From Larkinella punicea (GTDB lineage: Bacteria > Bacteroidota > Bacteroidia > Cytophagales > Spirosomataceae), in assembly GCF_003334855.1 (NCBI RefSeq), contig NZ_QOWE01000001.1:186001-250000 (forward strand): a DNA stretch of 64,000 bases, given 5' to 3'. Every line of letters begins with the position of its first letter. Positions within the stretch are counted from its first letter, which is position 1. A program made the position numbers and the translations under genes. The notes below the pieces were generated by a model, which ran no database searches, was not told the DNA's origin, and was given only the letters and a program-made list of their open reading frames with translations. Below are positions 33,123 to 41,886 of the stretch, in pieces.

Positions 33123-33197
33123 ACGTGAGAGCAGAGACAAGAGAGTAGAGACAACAAAGCTGTTGGTCTTTATTCTCACCTCTCTGCTCTCACGTCT
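33121..33197. repeat. 17-bp inverted repeat with GAGACAAGAG words after prolyl oligopeptidase
   Basis: Arms 33121-33137 and 33181-33197 are exact complements with a 43-base spacer containing more GAGAC/GTCTT words. It starts at the stop codon of the peptidase gene. Same type as 27892-27990. Confidence 0.75.
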
Positions 33198-33203
33198 CAC
33201 AAC

Positions 33204-33239
33204 AAAAAACCGCCGGAAGCGTGCTTCCGGCGGTTTTTT
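33204..33239. terminator. Strong bidirectional terminator
   Basis: Arms 33204-33220 and 33223-33239 are exact 17-base complements with a two-base loop, GC-rich in the middle (CCGCCGGAAGC) and ending in A-runs and T-runs. It separates the convergent peptidase and barrel-protein genes. Confidence 0.92.
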
Positions 33240-33256
33240 GTTGTGGCGATGCCTGA

Positions 33257-33784
33257 TTAAAATTTGAAGGCAACCCCTAATTTCAGTGCAGAAACACCGT
33301 AACCAACTTCTGCAAAGGCACCTAAATTCGGTTTGAAATAATACCGGCCACCCAAGTGGACACCAAACAGCACCTGGTTACCATAGGCATTATCATAAAA
33401 TCCCGAGTAACCTGAATTGTCTTTGAAGCTTGAGATGTAATAGCCCAATGCCAGACCACCGTACAAGTCCAATTTGTCATTGTTCAGATTCAGGAGTTCG
33501 TTGACGTGGTAAGAACCGCGTACCGCTATCGGAAGAAAGGTATACCGCCATTTGTAACCACCGAAGTTGTAACCCCAGGTGTAAAAATCGACTTGTGCAC
33601 CAACACTGATTTCGTCGGTTATTCCCACTTCAAAAGAAGCTCCGATCGGAAGACCACCACCATAGTAGCTTGACAAACCAATACCGGCATTCAATAATTT
33701 ATCGCCTTTCTGATATTGTGCGAATGATTGCGTACCTACCAGCAGCAGGGACATTACGAGGAGTGAGGAGAATAATTTTTTCAT
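33257..33784 (-). CDS. Outer-membrane beta-barrel-like secreted protein
   Basis: 175 residues with a clear signal peptide (ending 'TQSFAQ'). The mature part has alternating aromatic/glycine strands such as 'GIGLSSYYGGGLPIGASFEV', 'ISVGAQVDFYTWGYN', 'YGGLALGYYIS' and 'GVHLGGRYYFKPNLGAFAEV', ending 'LKLGVAFKF' with a terminal Phe. This is the pattern of small eight-strand barrels of the OmpW/OmpA-like type in Bacteroidota. It should sit in the outer membrane; no specific function can be assigned. It is a single gene ending at a shared terminator. Confidence 0.82.
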   Translation of the reverse strand: MKKLFSSLLVMSLLLVGTQSFAQYQKGDKLLNAGIGLSSYYGGGLPIGASFEVGITDEISVGAQVDFYTWGYNFGGYKWRYTFLPIAVRGSYHVNELLNLNNDKLDLYGGLALGYYISSFKDNSGYSGFYDNAYGNQVLFGVHLGGRYYFKPNLGAFAEVGYGVSALKLGVAFKF

Positions 33785-34087
33785 TAGTATGAATGAGTTA
33801 GATGTGAAACTTAGGCCAAAATAAGGGAGTTTCTCAGGTTCTTACAAGTGGTGAATGGTTAGTTGGGCGCTTTTCGGTGAAAAACGGGTAGAATTCCCTT
33901 AAATTCTCGTAGTAGTTACCCTTATTTCTTTTTTAGTAGCAAGTAGTTCTACGTATGCTTCCGTTGTATTCCATGTAGTTACAATAATTACAACGGGCTT
34001 TTGAACGCTCCCGGACGGGCGGTTCCCAGACTATAATAGGTAGGGTGTCGAAAAAAAAATCGAATTTTCGCACAACCCCTGTAATGA
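33785..34087. other. Divergent intergenic region of the barrel-protein and sigma-factor genes
   Basis: About 300 bases, A+T-rich near both ends. It must hold promoters for both directions. Words such as GTAGTTAC and GTAGTTCTACGTA recur (33910-33990), but no exact TAnnTTTG box with spacing was identified and no gene is seen. Confidence 0.4.
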
Positions 34088-34636
34088 ATGCCCTCTTCCG
34101 TCGTCTTTGTCTCTGAAATGGATTTACAAGCCTTCAAACAAATCGTACTCCCCGTTCAGGGCCGGCTATTTCGGCTGGCCAAACTGTTTCTGCGCAACCG
34201 CGAAGAAGCCGAGGATACGTTGCAGGAGGTATTGATGCGGCTTTGGACGAAACGGCAGCAGTTGGATTCGTACCACAGCGTTGAAGCACTGGCGGTGCAG
34301 ATGACGCGAAACCTGTGTCTGGACAAACTAAAATCCCAGGCAAACCGGACAACGGACGGCAATACCGACCTGACAACCGTTCAGGCAGACGATGTTTCGC
34401 CGTATCGCCAGACCGAATTAGCAGACAGCAGTGCGTTGCTGCGTCGCATCATCGGCGATTTGCCGGACCCGCAAAAGCTGATTCTGCATCTGCGCGATGT
34501 GGAGGAGTATTCGTTTGAAGAAATTGAACAAGTAACGGGCCTGACTATCAACAACATCCGCGTGATTTTGTCGAGAGCCCGGCAGCGGGTGCGGGACAGT
34601 TACTTAAAGACCAACGATTATGAAGCAGGATATTGA
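34088..34636 (+). CDS. ECF-type RNA polymerase sigma factor
   Basis: 182 residues. Region 2 has 'RLAKLFLRNREEAEDTLQEV' and 'MRLWTKRQQLDSY', where the DTLQEV segment matches the D(A)-Q-ET/EV core-binding motif. Region 4 has 'LILHLRDVEEYSFEEIEQVT' and 'GLTINNIRVILSRARQRVR', a clear helix-turn-helix. Start: ATG at 34088 gives a short lead; the ATG at 34118 ('MDLQAFKQIV') is equally plausible and closer to family length. Its end overlaps the next gene by 17 bases, so it is coupled to a membrane protein that is likely its anti-sigma factor. Confidence 0.9.
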   Translation: MPSSVVFVSEMDLQAFKQIVLPVQGRLFRLAKLFLRNREEAEDTLQEVLMRLWTKRQQLDSYHSVEALAVQMTRNLCLDKLKSQANRTTDGNTDLTTVQADDVSPYRQTELADSSALLRRIIGDLPDPQKLILHLRDVEEYSFEEIEQVTGLTINNIRVILSRARQRVRDSYLKTNDYEAGY

Positions 34637-35390
34637 AAAGCTGCTCGAAAAATACTACGCCGGGGAGAGCACCCTGGAAGAAGAAAAAGCCTTGCGGGAT
34701 TTTTTTCGCGGCCCCTCGGTTCCCGCCCATCTGGAGAACCAGGCCGGGCCGTTTCGCTACTTCGCCGAAGCCCGGAACGAGCAGCCATCCCCCGCTTTCA
34801 ACAACCGGTTGGCTAACCGGCTGGGTTCGGAGGGTCGCATCCGAAGTCTGACGACCTGGGGGCTCCGAATGGCGGCCAGTGTGGCCCTGCTGGCGGGCGG
34901 TTTTGTGGGCGGTTTTTATTATAGTAACCGGGTTTCTGAACAAACCAATTCGCTCGAAACCTCGTCGACGGTGGCCATCAAAAAGGTGCTGAACTTCGAC
35001 CCGGCGGCCCAGACATCGGCCAGCGAGCGCATTCAGGCCGTCAACCAGAGCTACGAGCTGGCGGAAGTCGATCAGGCAATTACCCAGTTGCTGATCAATA
35101 CGCTGAATTTTGACGAAAACGTCAACGTACGGCTGGCGGCTTGTGAAGCCCTGATGCGGTTGCCCAACGAGCCGGGCGTTCGGGAAGCCCTGATTCAATC
35201 GCTGAAGATTCAGACCGATCCCTACGTCCAGATCATGCTCATCGAAACCCTGGTTTCGATTCAGGAAAAACGGGCCGTCGACGCGATGCAGCGACTCGCC
35301 CAAAACCGGCAACTCCTGGAAGCGGTCCGGCTGAAAGCGGAAGAAGGGCTGAATCGCCTGGCTCAGCCCAAAAACCGCTCTGCTTCCTGA
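34620..35390 (+). CDS. Membrane-anchored HEAT-repeat protein, putative anti-sigma factor
   Basis: 256 residues. The N-terminal about 75 residues are helical and acidic ('KQDIEKLLEKYYAGESTLEE', as in many Bacteroidota anti-sigma factors). One membrane helix lies near 84-103 ('MAASVALLAGGFVGGFYYS'). The periplasmic part has HEAT-like repeats: 'LNFDENVNVRLAACEALMRL' and 'QTDPYVQIMLIETLVSI'. It overlaps the sigma gene by 17 bases, so stoichiometric production is expected. The HEAT domain replaces the more usual FecR-like sensor. The anti-sigma role is by position and topology. Confidence 0.8.
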   Translation: MKQDIEKLLEKYYAGESTLEEEKALRDFFRGPSVPAHLENQAGPFRYFAEARNEQPSPAFNNRLANRLGSEGRIRSLTTWGLRMAASVALLAGGFVGGFYYSNRVSEQTNSLETSSTVAIKKVLNFDPAAQTSASERIQAVNQSYELAEVDQAITQLLINTLNFDENVNVRLAACEALMRLPNEPGVREALIQSLKIQTDPYVQIMLIETLVSIQEKRAVDAMQRLAQNRQLLEAVRLKAEEGLNRLAQPKNRSAS

Positions 35391-35425
35391 TTTTATTCGA
35401 TTTCCACTTTTTACAGACCAAACCA

Positions 35426-36205
35426 ATGAGAAAAATCAGTTTATTGATTGTCACGGCTTTATGCTGCCTTCCGGATGCCAACGCACAGGAATACAAGGCT
35501 AAACTCGCCAATGCCAAAGACCGGAAAATCGTTATCGAGATGGACGCCGGTGAATACAAAATTGAAGGATACGACGGCGATGAGGTCATCATCCGGGCGT
35601 CGTCGGGACTGGAAGCACCGCCGGAACGGGCCAAAGGACTGAAACCGCTGTATTATTCGGCCGTGGACAATTCCGGCATTGGGCTGGCCGTAACCCCGGA
35701 AAACGGCGGGTTAAAGATCGAAAAAGCCACCCGCAAAGACATTGACTACACGATTCGGGTGCCCAAAAAAGTCGCCATTCTCTTCCGGCAAATCAACTGG
35801 CGGAACGGAGCAGTCACCATCAGCAACATGGACGGCGACCTGGAAGTGCGAACCACCAACTCGCCCATCACGCTCAAAAGTGTGACCGGCCCCGTGGTCG
35901 CCAACACCACCAACGGCGAAGTCAACGTCTTTTTTACGAATCTAAGCCAGGAAAAACCGACGTCGATCACCACCATTTCGGGAGCGGTAGACGTGACGCT
36001 ACCCGCCAATGCGAAGGCCAATATGAAGCTTCGGTCGATCAACGGCGAGATGTACACCGACTTTGATCTGGGCCTGAAAAGCGCGAAGGAAGGCTTGTCG
36101 CGTGTGGGTGGAGGCAACCACATCGAAGGAACGGCCAACGGCGGAGGAGTTGAAATTCAGCTCAATACCATCAGCAGCAACATCTACATCCGCAAGCAAA
36201 AGTAA
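35426..36205 (+). CDS. Secreted DUF4097-like beta-strand repeat protein (first copy)
   Basis: 259 residues with a signal peptide ending near 'DANAQ'. The mature protein has short repeated strands, 'AVTISNMDGDLEVRTTNSPI', 'KSVTGPVVANTTNGEVNVFF' and 'TTISGAVDVTLPANAKANMK', in the solenoid style of DUF4097/DUF4098 putative adhesins, and ends 'SSNIYIRKQK'. Function is not known. It lies 35 bases after the HEAT protein and 24 bases before a paralogous gene, so it is probably part of the sigma-factor operon and a target or sensor of that circuit. Confidence 0.8.
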   Translation: MRKISLLIVTALCCLPDANAQEYKAKLANAKDRKIVIEMDAGEYKIEGYDGDEVIIRASSGLEAPPERAKGLKPLYYSAVDNSGIGLAVTPENGGLKIEKATRKDIDYTIRVPKKVAILFRQINWRNGAVTISNMDGDLEVRTTNSPITLKSVTGPVVANTTNGEVNVFFTNLSQEKPTSITTISGAVDVTLPANAKANMKLRSINGEMYTDFDLGLKSAKEGLSRVGGGNHIEGTANGGGVEIQLNTISSNIYIRKQK

Positions 36206-36229
36206 GCCACCAAAAACTGCACTACTCCC

Positions 36230-36928
36230 GTGAAAAAGCTCCTCTTTTTGCTCCTGACCGGCCTGACTATCGGCCCGGCCTTCGCCCAAAAAATTATTGA
36301 CAAAACCTTTCCGTTCACGCCGAACCAGCTCGTCAACCTCCACCTGAAGTTTGCCGACAGCATTCAGGTCCGGTATTGGGACAAACCGGAGGTTTACGTC
36401 CGCATTGCGGTGACCATCAACAGCGGTCAGCTCAACAATGCCCTGCTGGTTGAATCGGCGTCTACGGCGACTGAAATCAGCGTCAAAACCGATTACGACC
36501 GGGAGCTTTTGCGACTGGGCAAAGCCGAGGACTGTCCGGGCAAAAAAACGTCGACCTGGCGCACCGAAAAGAATGGTCAGGATTTTTACGTCTGCAGCAC
36601 CATCCACTACCAGGTTTTTCTGCCCCGCAAAGCCAAACTGCGCGTCGAAACCATCAACGGCAACATCGACATCGAAGGCGCCAGCGAAGAGGTGTTTGCC
36701 AAAACCATCAGCGGTTTTGTCGACCTGAACTGGTCCGGAACCAAGGGCGCTAATCTGTCCATGAAAACCATCACCGGCGAGGTCTATTCCGATTTAAACA
36801 TCGACTTCAAAAACAAAAAGCAGAAGAATCCGATGGTCGGTTATCTGCTGGAAGGAACCGTCAATGGCGGTGGGCCGGCAGTGCGGCTGGAGTCGATCAG
36901 CAACAATGTGTATGTTCGGAAGAAGTAG
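36230..36928 (+). CDS. Secreted DUF4097-like beta-strand repeat protein (second copy)
   Basis: 232 residues starting at a GTG, with a signal peptide ending 'GPAFAQ'. It is paralogous to the upstream protein: shared features are 'VETINGNIDIEGASEEVFAK', 'ISGFVDLNWSGTKGANLSMK' and the terminal 'ISNNVYVRKK'. A middle insert has a cysteine pair ('KAEDCPGKKTSTW' and 'FYVCSTIHY') absent from the first copy, which could form a disulfide. Last gene of the sigma/HEAT/DUF4097 operon. Binding partner unknown. Confidence 0.8.
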   Translation: MKKLLFLLLTGLTIGPAFAQKIIDKTFPFTPNQLVNLHLKFADSIQVRYWDKPEVYVRIAVTINSGQLNNALLVESASTATEISVKTDYDRELLRLGKAEDCPGKKTSTWRTEKNGQDFYVCSTIHYQVFLPRKAKLRVETINGNIDIEGASEEVFAKTISGFVDLNWSGTKGANLSMKTITGEVYSDLNIDFKNKKQKNPMVGYLLEGTVNGGGPAVRLESISNNVYVRKK

Positions 36929-37105
36929 AAACTGGAACGCAAAGAACGCATCCAGTTTCGTATTCTTCTGACGGATTTTCACTATATACCGTTTGCTCAA
37001 AAACTACTGGTAGAACTGTGCATTATGGGTAGGTTGAGGGATCATAACCCGTTGGTTCAATGATCGATCCGACGGGGTTGTGAACCACCTAGACAAGCTT
37101 GCACC

Positions 37106-38962
37106 ATGGTATTACTACTCAGGATCTGGATCTTTATCACCTTGGGAATCCTTCTGGCCGGAGCATCGGTCTGGTATGTGAACAGTTTATGGCAAACCTT
37201 TCGTCATAGCACGCGGGCCAGGGTCATTTTACCTTTCAATATTATCAATTCCAAAGCTGCCGGAACGGATGGTGAAAAGTTAGGTTCAGTGATGGCGCAC
37301 ATGCTCTCAGCCCGCCTTTCCCAACTTCAGCAGGAATTGATCGCAACGGCTGATGCGCTTGACACAAAAAATCAGAAAATCGTTGAAGATCAAAAAGTTC
37401 CACAGGATTTAACCAGAGTTCAACCCATTTCGATCGGTTATAGCGGGGTTGCCTTCAAAGAGGTGGACCTAAAGATGTCAGTGGGTGGCATTGATCTATC
37501 CGGTATCTTTTCGTTGGCACAACGGTTTTTCTCCGAAAGAAACGGCCTGCAGCTTTCTGTCAATTATGAAGAAGCGACCTCCGTTGTGGTTGGAACGCTG
37601 GAGGAAAGTAAGGGTTCCATCTGGTTGGCGGGAAGTGATAAAACCGGGGATATCATCGATCGGGTTGCCTATTATCTGGCCTATCAACGTTTTATTGAAG
37701 TCGTAAAGGAGGCTGAAGCCATTACCCCGGAAGAGTTTAAAGACCTGATGCTGGCTCTAAAAAAAGTGAAGGAATTAAACCGCCTTATTTCCAAAGGTCG
37801 ACAACCCGAACAGCAAACGTTTCAAGAAATCATCACGACCTTGGATTCACTGGCGCAAAAAACGCCTAATTGGAGTGCGTTACTGCATGTCACAGCCGAA
37901 ACGGCTGAAAACGCTAAAAACACCCCAAAGGCACTCGATTATTACAAATTAGAATATGCCCAGCTCCAGAAAGACCCCCAATCGGCTGAAAAAGAAGCGC
38001 AATCGAAACACATTCAGAACAAGATTGCGCTCCTCACCAAAGAATTTGATGAAAAACTAAAACTTTCCTTTCCTACGGCAACCACAAAGTCCGAACTGGA
38101 AACGAGTTCCATTACGGAGCGATCGGCCACCGAACGTCTCCTTGATCCGGTTCGCCGATTAATCGGGTATGTTCCCAATCAAGCCGAGAATACCAGACCG
38201 GTTCGAGTGGCCATTCTGGGAGGGGTACCGCCCAAAAATTTATTAAAAAGGGAGCAAATGGAAGTATTGAATAGTTCGTCGGCTGACACCGAGAATCAAG
38301 AGTCGTATTTGACGGATTATACAGCCTCCGTTACACAGGCGGTTCTACTAAGCGCTCCTCACGCTCATTTTATTTTCTCAAATGTTCATGCCAGCTCGGG
38401 CGGTATGGGAACAACAGCCCTGCTGGACATGATCAATGATCTGGCCAGGGCCAAACCCGATATTCTTGTGATCACCTACGGGCCGTTGGAAGGAAAAGTT
38501 TTTGAGAACGCTTTTGAAAGTTTTACCGAAGGAGGAATTCTCGTTTTACTGGCGGCCGGCAATGAACCCAAACGGCCCTTCCCGTTTGCAGGACGGCCTA
38601 TCCTGAACAAAATCATGGTGGTGTCATCGGTCGATGAAAAGGGGTTTGCTTCCAGTTTTTCGCCAAGCGATCCGAAAAGTTTCTGGGCTCCCGGAGAAAA
38701 AATTCCGGTTCAAAAATACAAACTTCAGGATGGCCAATTCAGCGTCGAAACCGCTCCTGATTTCGTAAGCGGCACCTCTTTTGCTACGGCGGTTGCAGCC
38801 GGCATTGCGGCTACGGTTTTATCCGTACGCGCCCTTTCTCCGGATGCGGTCATCAAATTACTAAGAGAGACCGCCACGCCCTTCACCTCGTCAACTAACG
38901 CTACGCCTGCCATTCTTAACCAGAAAATGGCGCTGACAAAACTAGCCGATAGACCACATTAA
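37106..38962 (+). CDS. Membrane-anchored S8 subtilase-like protein with incomplete triad
   Basis: 618 residues. One N-terminal membrane helix (about 5-27). Residues 30-330 form an unrecognised helical domain, partly TPR-like ('KALDYYKLEYAQLQKDPQ') and with coiled-coil stretches. The C-terminal about 250 residues are subtilase-like: Ser558 in 'SGTSFATAVAAGIAATV' and the oxyanion Asn486 in 'ILVLLAAGNEP'. The place of the catalytic Asp reads 'VRVAILGGVPPKN' with no Asp, and the HGT-His block reads 'DYTASVTQAVLLSAP' with no His. So it is probably an inactive or altered subtilase. The base composition is slightly richer in A+T than its neighbours. The gene stands alone. Role unknown. Confidence 0.75.
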   Translation: MVLLLRIWIFITLGILLAGASVWYVNSLWQTFRHSTRARVILPFNIINSKAAGTDGEKLGSVMAHMLSARLSQLQQELIATADALDTKNQKIVEDQKVPQDLTRVQPISIGYSGVAFKEVDLKMSVGGIDLSGIFSLAQRFFSERNGLQLSVNYEEATSVVVGTLEESKGSIWLAGSDKTGDIIDRVAYYLAYQRFIEVVKEAEAITPEEFKDLMLALKKVKELNRLISKGRQPEQQTFQEIITTLDSLAQKTPNWSALLHVTAETAENAKNTPKALDYYKLEYAQLQKDPQSAEKEAQSKHIQNKIALLTKEFDEKLKLSFPTATTKSELETSSITERSATERLLDPVRRLIGYVPNQAENTRPVRVAILGGVPPKNLLKREQMEVLNSSSADTENQESYLTDYTASVTQAVLLSAPHAHFIFSNVHASSGGMGTTALLDMINDLARAKPDILVITYGPLEGKVFENAFESFTEGGILVLLAAGNEPKRPFPFAGRPILNKIMVVSSVDEKGFASSFSPSDPKSFWAPGEKIPVQKYKLQDGQFSVETAPDFVSGTSFATAVAAGIAATVLSVRALSPDAVIKLLRETATPFTSSTNATPAILNQKMALTKLADRPH

Positions 38963-39008
38963 TGACGCTTACCGAATCCATTGAGAATCACGAAAGTTTG
39001 ACCAAAAC

Positions 39009-39051
39009 AAAAACGGCTTAACCGCATACAAGATGCGGTTAAGCCGTTTTT
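39009..39051. terminator. Strong bidirectional terminator
   Basis: Arms 39009-39027 and 39033-39051 are exact 19-base complements around a five-base loop, with A-runs and T-runs at the ends. It separates the convergent subtilase-like and 39069 genes. Confidence 0.92.
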
Positions 39052-39068
39052 GGCAATCAGGTTTAGGA

Positions 39069-39458
39069 TTATTCGTTCTCCTGTGGCAAGGTTCCTTTCG
39101 GCGTGTTCCCGGCCACTTCTGTCGCCGGTGCTTCCTGACCCGCTACGTTGAAATGCTGAATTTTGTAGTTCCGGTTGGCCAGATTTTCCTCAGCCGTATG
39201 CGGCACCAGAATACCGTTGACCGGTTCCGTATTGAGTCTTGGTTGCTTGTAGTTGGCTACCGCCCGGTTATTCACCGCCGGGGCGCTAATGCCTTCCCCT
39301 TTCTGGTTGGCCCACTTTTGGGCAACAGCCGCTTTGTTGGGGTGTTTGTAATTATGGGTCGAGTAGGTGACATCCTTCCGACGTTTGGTGTCGTCCTGGG
39401 CTGCTGCATTCAAAATCGTTAATCCACTAAGAGCTAGAGCAAAAATGTATGTTTTCAT
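39069..39458 (-). CDS. Small secreted protein of unknown function
   Basis: 129 residues with a signal peptide ending near 'LNAAAQ'. The mature part is polar, rich in Asn, Lys and Ala, with 'YSTHNYKHPNKAAVAQKWAN' and 'NRNYKIQHFNVAG', and no cysteines. No family is recognised. It lies about 140 bases upstream-side of the histidine kinase stop on the same strand and is followed by a strong terminator. The A-Q signal end and neighbouring two-component pair suggest an envelope role, but nothing more can be said. Confidence 0.65.
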   Translation of the reverse strand: MKTYIFALALSGLTILNAAAQDDTKRRKDVTYSTHNYKHPNKAAVAQKWANQKGEGISAPAVNNRAVANYKQPRLNTEPVNGILVPHTAEENLANRNYKIQHFNVAGQEAPATEVAGNTPKGTLPQENE

Positions 39459-39597
39459 GGCTTTTTCTGTCTTTATAATAAATCAACCACTCGGTTTCAG
39501 GTTCATTTATATCCTACTGCCTGGTTGACTTTACAAAGGTCGTAAGCCGGTGTTAAGCTCGTGTTAGAACGACATTAGAACGGGGTTAGAAATGCAA

Positions 39598-40959
39598 TTA
39601 GCGGGGAAGCGTGACGATAAAAGTGGTTCCGGCGCCTTCTTTCGACTCAACCCGGATATCGCCTTTGTGCAAGCGGACAATGCGCTCCGTCAGCGAAAGT
39701 CCAATCCCGAACCCCGGCAGTCCGCTGGCATTACGCCCCCGCTGAAACGGGATGAACACCTCCGCTAGCTGGTCGGGCGGAATCACCGACCCGGCATTAT
39801 GCACCCGCAGTTCGACCGACTTCGGTTGTACGGATGCGTGAAGGGTTACCGTATGGTCGGTCGAAAATTTGCCGCCGTTATCGAGCAGGTTGAAAAAAGC
39901 CGTCCGCAGCAGGGGTTCGCTGCCCGTCAGTTGCCAGTCGGCGGGGGATGCATTCGGCGATTCGATGCGAAGGTGAACGGTATAGGTCGGTTGAAGCCGC
40001 TGAACGTCGAGTTGAACCTGTTCCAGCAAACGATCCAGTGGCACGGGTCCCATCGGCACGGCAGACGAGTCCATGCTGGCATTGGCCAACGCCAGCAGTC
40101 CATTGGCCATGCGGTTGAGCCCCCGGACATCGTCCAGCACCGAACGGAGCGTCGCCCGCAGTTCGTCGGGCTCATCGTCGGCCAGCAGCGACACTTCCAA
40201 CTGCCCCGTAATGGCGGTCAGCGGAGTTCGCAACTCGTGCGACGCGTGCGACACAAACGACCGTTGCAGCCGAAACGCTTCCTCCAGCCGGTTGAGCATC
40301 CGGTTGAACCGCTGCGCCAGTTGGGTCAGTTCGTCGGCACTTTCACCTTCGGGCAAACGGAGCGACAGATTCGAGGCCGTAATTTCGTCGATCCGCTGAT
40401 TGATCCGGCTGATGGGCTCCAGAATACGGCCCATGAAGTAGCGGGCCGCAATCAGCATGACGCCAATCATGACAAACCACCCCCCACTCAGCAACCGCGC
40501 CAAATCCTGCATGGATCGCACGCCATAGATGTCCACCGCCGAGGCAAAAATGACAAACGGAGCGGCTTTTTCGGTAAACATAATCCCTACGATTTCGCGA
40601 TTTCCCTCCCGCCACTGCGTCGTTTGCAGTTCCCGCACCCGGTCTAAAACCGCGGGTGTTACCGTCAGAAAGTCCGTTCCGCTTTCGTAAATCAGGCGGT
40701 TTTGGGCGTTGTAGATAATGATTTCCTCGTCGGGTAAAACCGTCAGTTGATTCTTGTCGATCAGGTTGTAGAGGGCCGGACCCAGGTGCTCCTGCCCCAC
40801 CAGCAGATGCCCCGCCGTCAGGGCTTCCGACCGCAGCCGGGTCAGGAATTCTTTTTTCCGGTACTGTTCCGCCACCAAATACAGAAACAGGCAGAAGAAG
40901 GCCAGCAAAATGGAAACGATGGCGGTTGATAAAAGGGTCAGTCGGTTTTGAAGGCTCAT
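39598..40959 (-). CDS. Sensor histidine kinase, CusS/ArsS-like
   Basis: 453 residues. Two membrane helices (about 7-28 and 155-176) bound a periplasmic sensor of about 125 residues. A HAMP domain follows ('RISRINQRIDEITASNLSLR'-like region), then HisKA with '[16 protein letters not shown]' and HATPase_c with 'NLLDNGGKF', 'GFGIGLSL' and 'GAGTTFIVTL'. The signal is unknown; this branch includes metal and envelope-stress sensors. It overlaps its response regulator gene by 4 bases (ATGA), so the two are a cognate pair translated together. Confidence 0.92.
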   Translation of the reverse strand: MSLQNRLTLLSTAIVSILLAFFCLFLYLVAEQYRKKEFLTRLRSEALTAGHLLVGQEHLGPALYNLIDKNQLTVLPDEEIIIYNAQNRLIYESGTDFLTVTPAVLDRVRELQTTQWREGNREIVGIMFTEKAAPFVIFASAVDIYGVRSMQDLARLLSGGWFVMIGVMLIAARYFMGRILEPISRINQRIDEITASNLSLRLPEGESADELTQLAQRFNRMLNRLEEAFRLQRSFVSHASHELRTPLTAITGQLEVSLLADDEPDELRATLRSVLDDVRGLNRMANGLLALANASMDSSAVPMGPVPLDRLLEQVQLDVQRLQPTYTVHLRIESPNASPADWQLTGSEPLLRTAFFNLLDNGGKFSTDHTVTLHASVQPKSVELRVHNAGSVIPPDQLAEVFIPFQRGRNASGLPGFGIGLSLTERIVRLHKGDIRVESKEGAGTTFIVTLPR

Positions 40960-41651
40960 TTTTCTTTCAGCACGTAGCCCATTCCGATCAGCGTGTGGAT
41001 GAGCTTGGTGGGATAATCCTTGTCGATCTTAGCGCGCAGGTAACTTACGTACACATCAATGACGTTCGTGCCGGTATCGAACCCGATGTCCCACACCTGC
41101 TCGGCAATGTCTACCCGCGAAACCACCCGTCCAGCGTTGCGCATCAGATACTCCAGCAGGGCAAATTCGCGGGCGGTCAGCTCAATGGTCTGCCCCTGCC
41201 GACGGGCCACGCGTTCGTGCAGGTCGAGTTCCAGATCAGCCACGCGTAAAACGCGATCCGCTTCTTCCGTCGTTCCTGCCCGGCGCAGGAGTGCTTTCAC
41301 GCGGGCCACCAGTTCCAGAAAATCAAACGGTTTAGCCAGATAGTCGTCGGCACCGGCTTCAAATCCCAGCAGTTTATCGGCGGTCGTATCCAGCGCCGTC
41401 AACATCAGAATTGGCACCCGGCGGTTTTGCTGCCGGATGTACTCAGCCACATCGAGGCCGCTGATGTCGGGCAGGTTTACGTCCAGAATAATGAGGTCGA
41501 ATGCCGTTTTATTGAACAACTCTTTTCCCAGCTCACCTGTCAGCGCCACCTCCACCGTATAGGCCTGCGTCTGCAATCCTTTTTTAATGAACGTTGCCAC
41601 CTTGGGTTCGTCTTCAACCAAAAGCAAATGTGCAGTAGAACCTGTCGTCAT
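40956..41651 (-). CDS. OmpR/PhoB-family response regulator
   Basis: 231 residues. Receiver domain (about 8-120) with acidic pocket 'VEDEPK', phospho-Asp in 'LIILDVNLPDISG', Thr in 'MLTALDTT' and Lys in 'YLAKPFDF'. The winged-helix output domain (about 132-228) has 'ELTAREFALLEYLMRNAGRV' and 'NVIDVYVSYLRAKID'. It pairs with the overlapping kinase gene downstream on the minus strand. Targets are not visible. It is the first gene of the pair, with a 235-base gap upstream. Confidence 0.94.
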   Translation of the reverse strand: MTTGSTAHLLLVEDEPKVATFIKKGLQTQAYTVEVALTGELGKELFNKTAFDLIILDVNLPDISGLDVAEYIRQQNRRVPILMLTALDTTADKLLGFEAGADDYLAKPFDFLELVARVKALLRRAGTTEEADRVLRVADLELDLHERVARRQGQTIELTAREFALLEYLMRNAGRVVSRVDIAEQVWDIGFDTGTNVIDVYVSYLRAKIDKDYPTKLIHTLIGMGYVLKEK

Positions 41652-41780
41652 AAGTCAGCGTGATGGTTCACAAGATAGTAAAGCAAAACCGGTTGTAAAG
41701 TACGAATCGAATGATTAGTAATCTACACCCGGCTTGATCGGGTAAAAAGTATTCATCAGTTATTCTAAATTATATAATCC

Positions 41781-41788
41781 TATCTTTG
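41781..41788 (+). promoter_or_regulatory. Bacteroidota-type -7 box (TATCTTTG) upstream of receiver gene
   Basis: An exact TAnnTTTG box 98 bases upstream of the single-domain response regulator. A matching -33 TTTG at normal spacing is not evident. Confidence 0.4.
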
Positions 41789-41886
41789 AGACTCTGAGAA
41801 CCCAGCAGACCGTTTTCTCTTTTCTTCTGCTGCGTTTCTTATCACCCCAATCAGAGGGTTGCAGGTAAACTCATTTTTATAGCACG

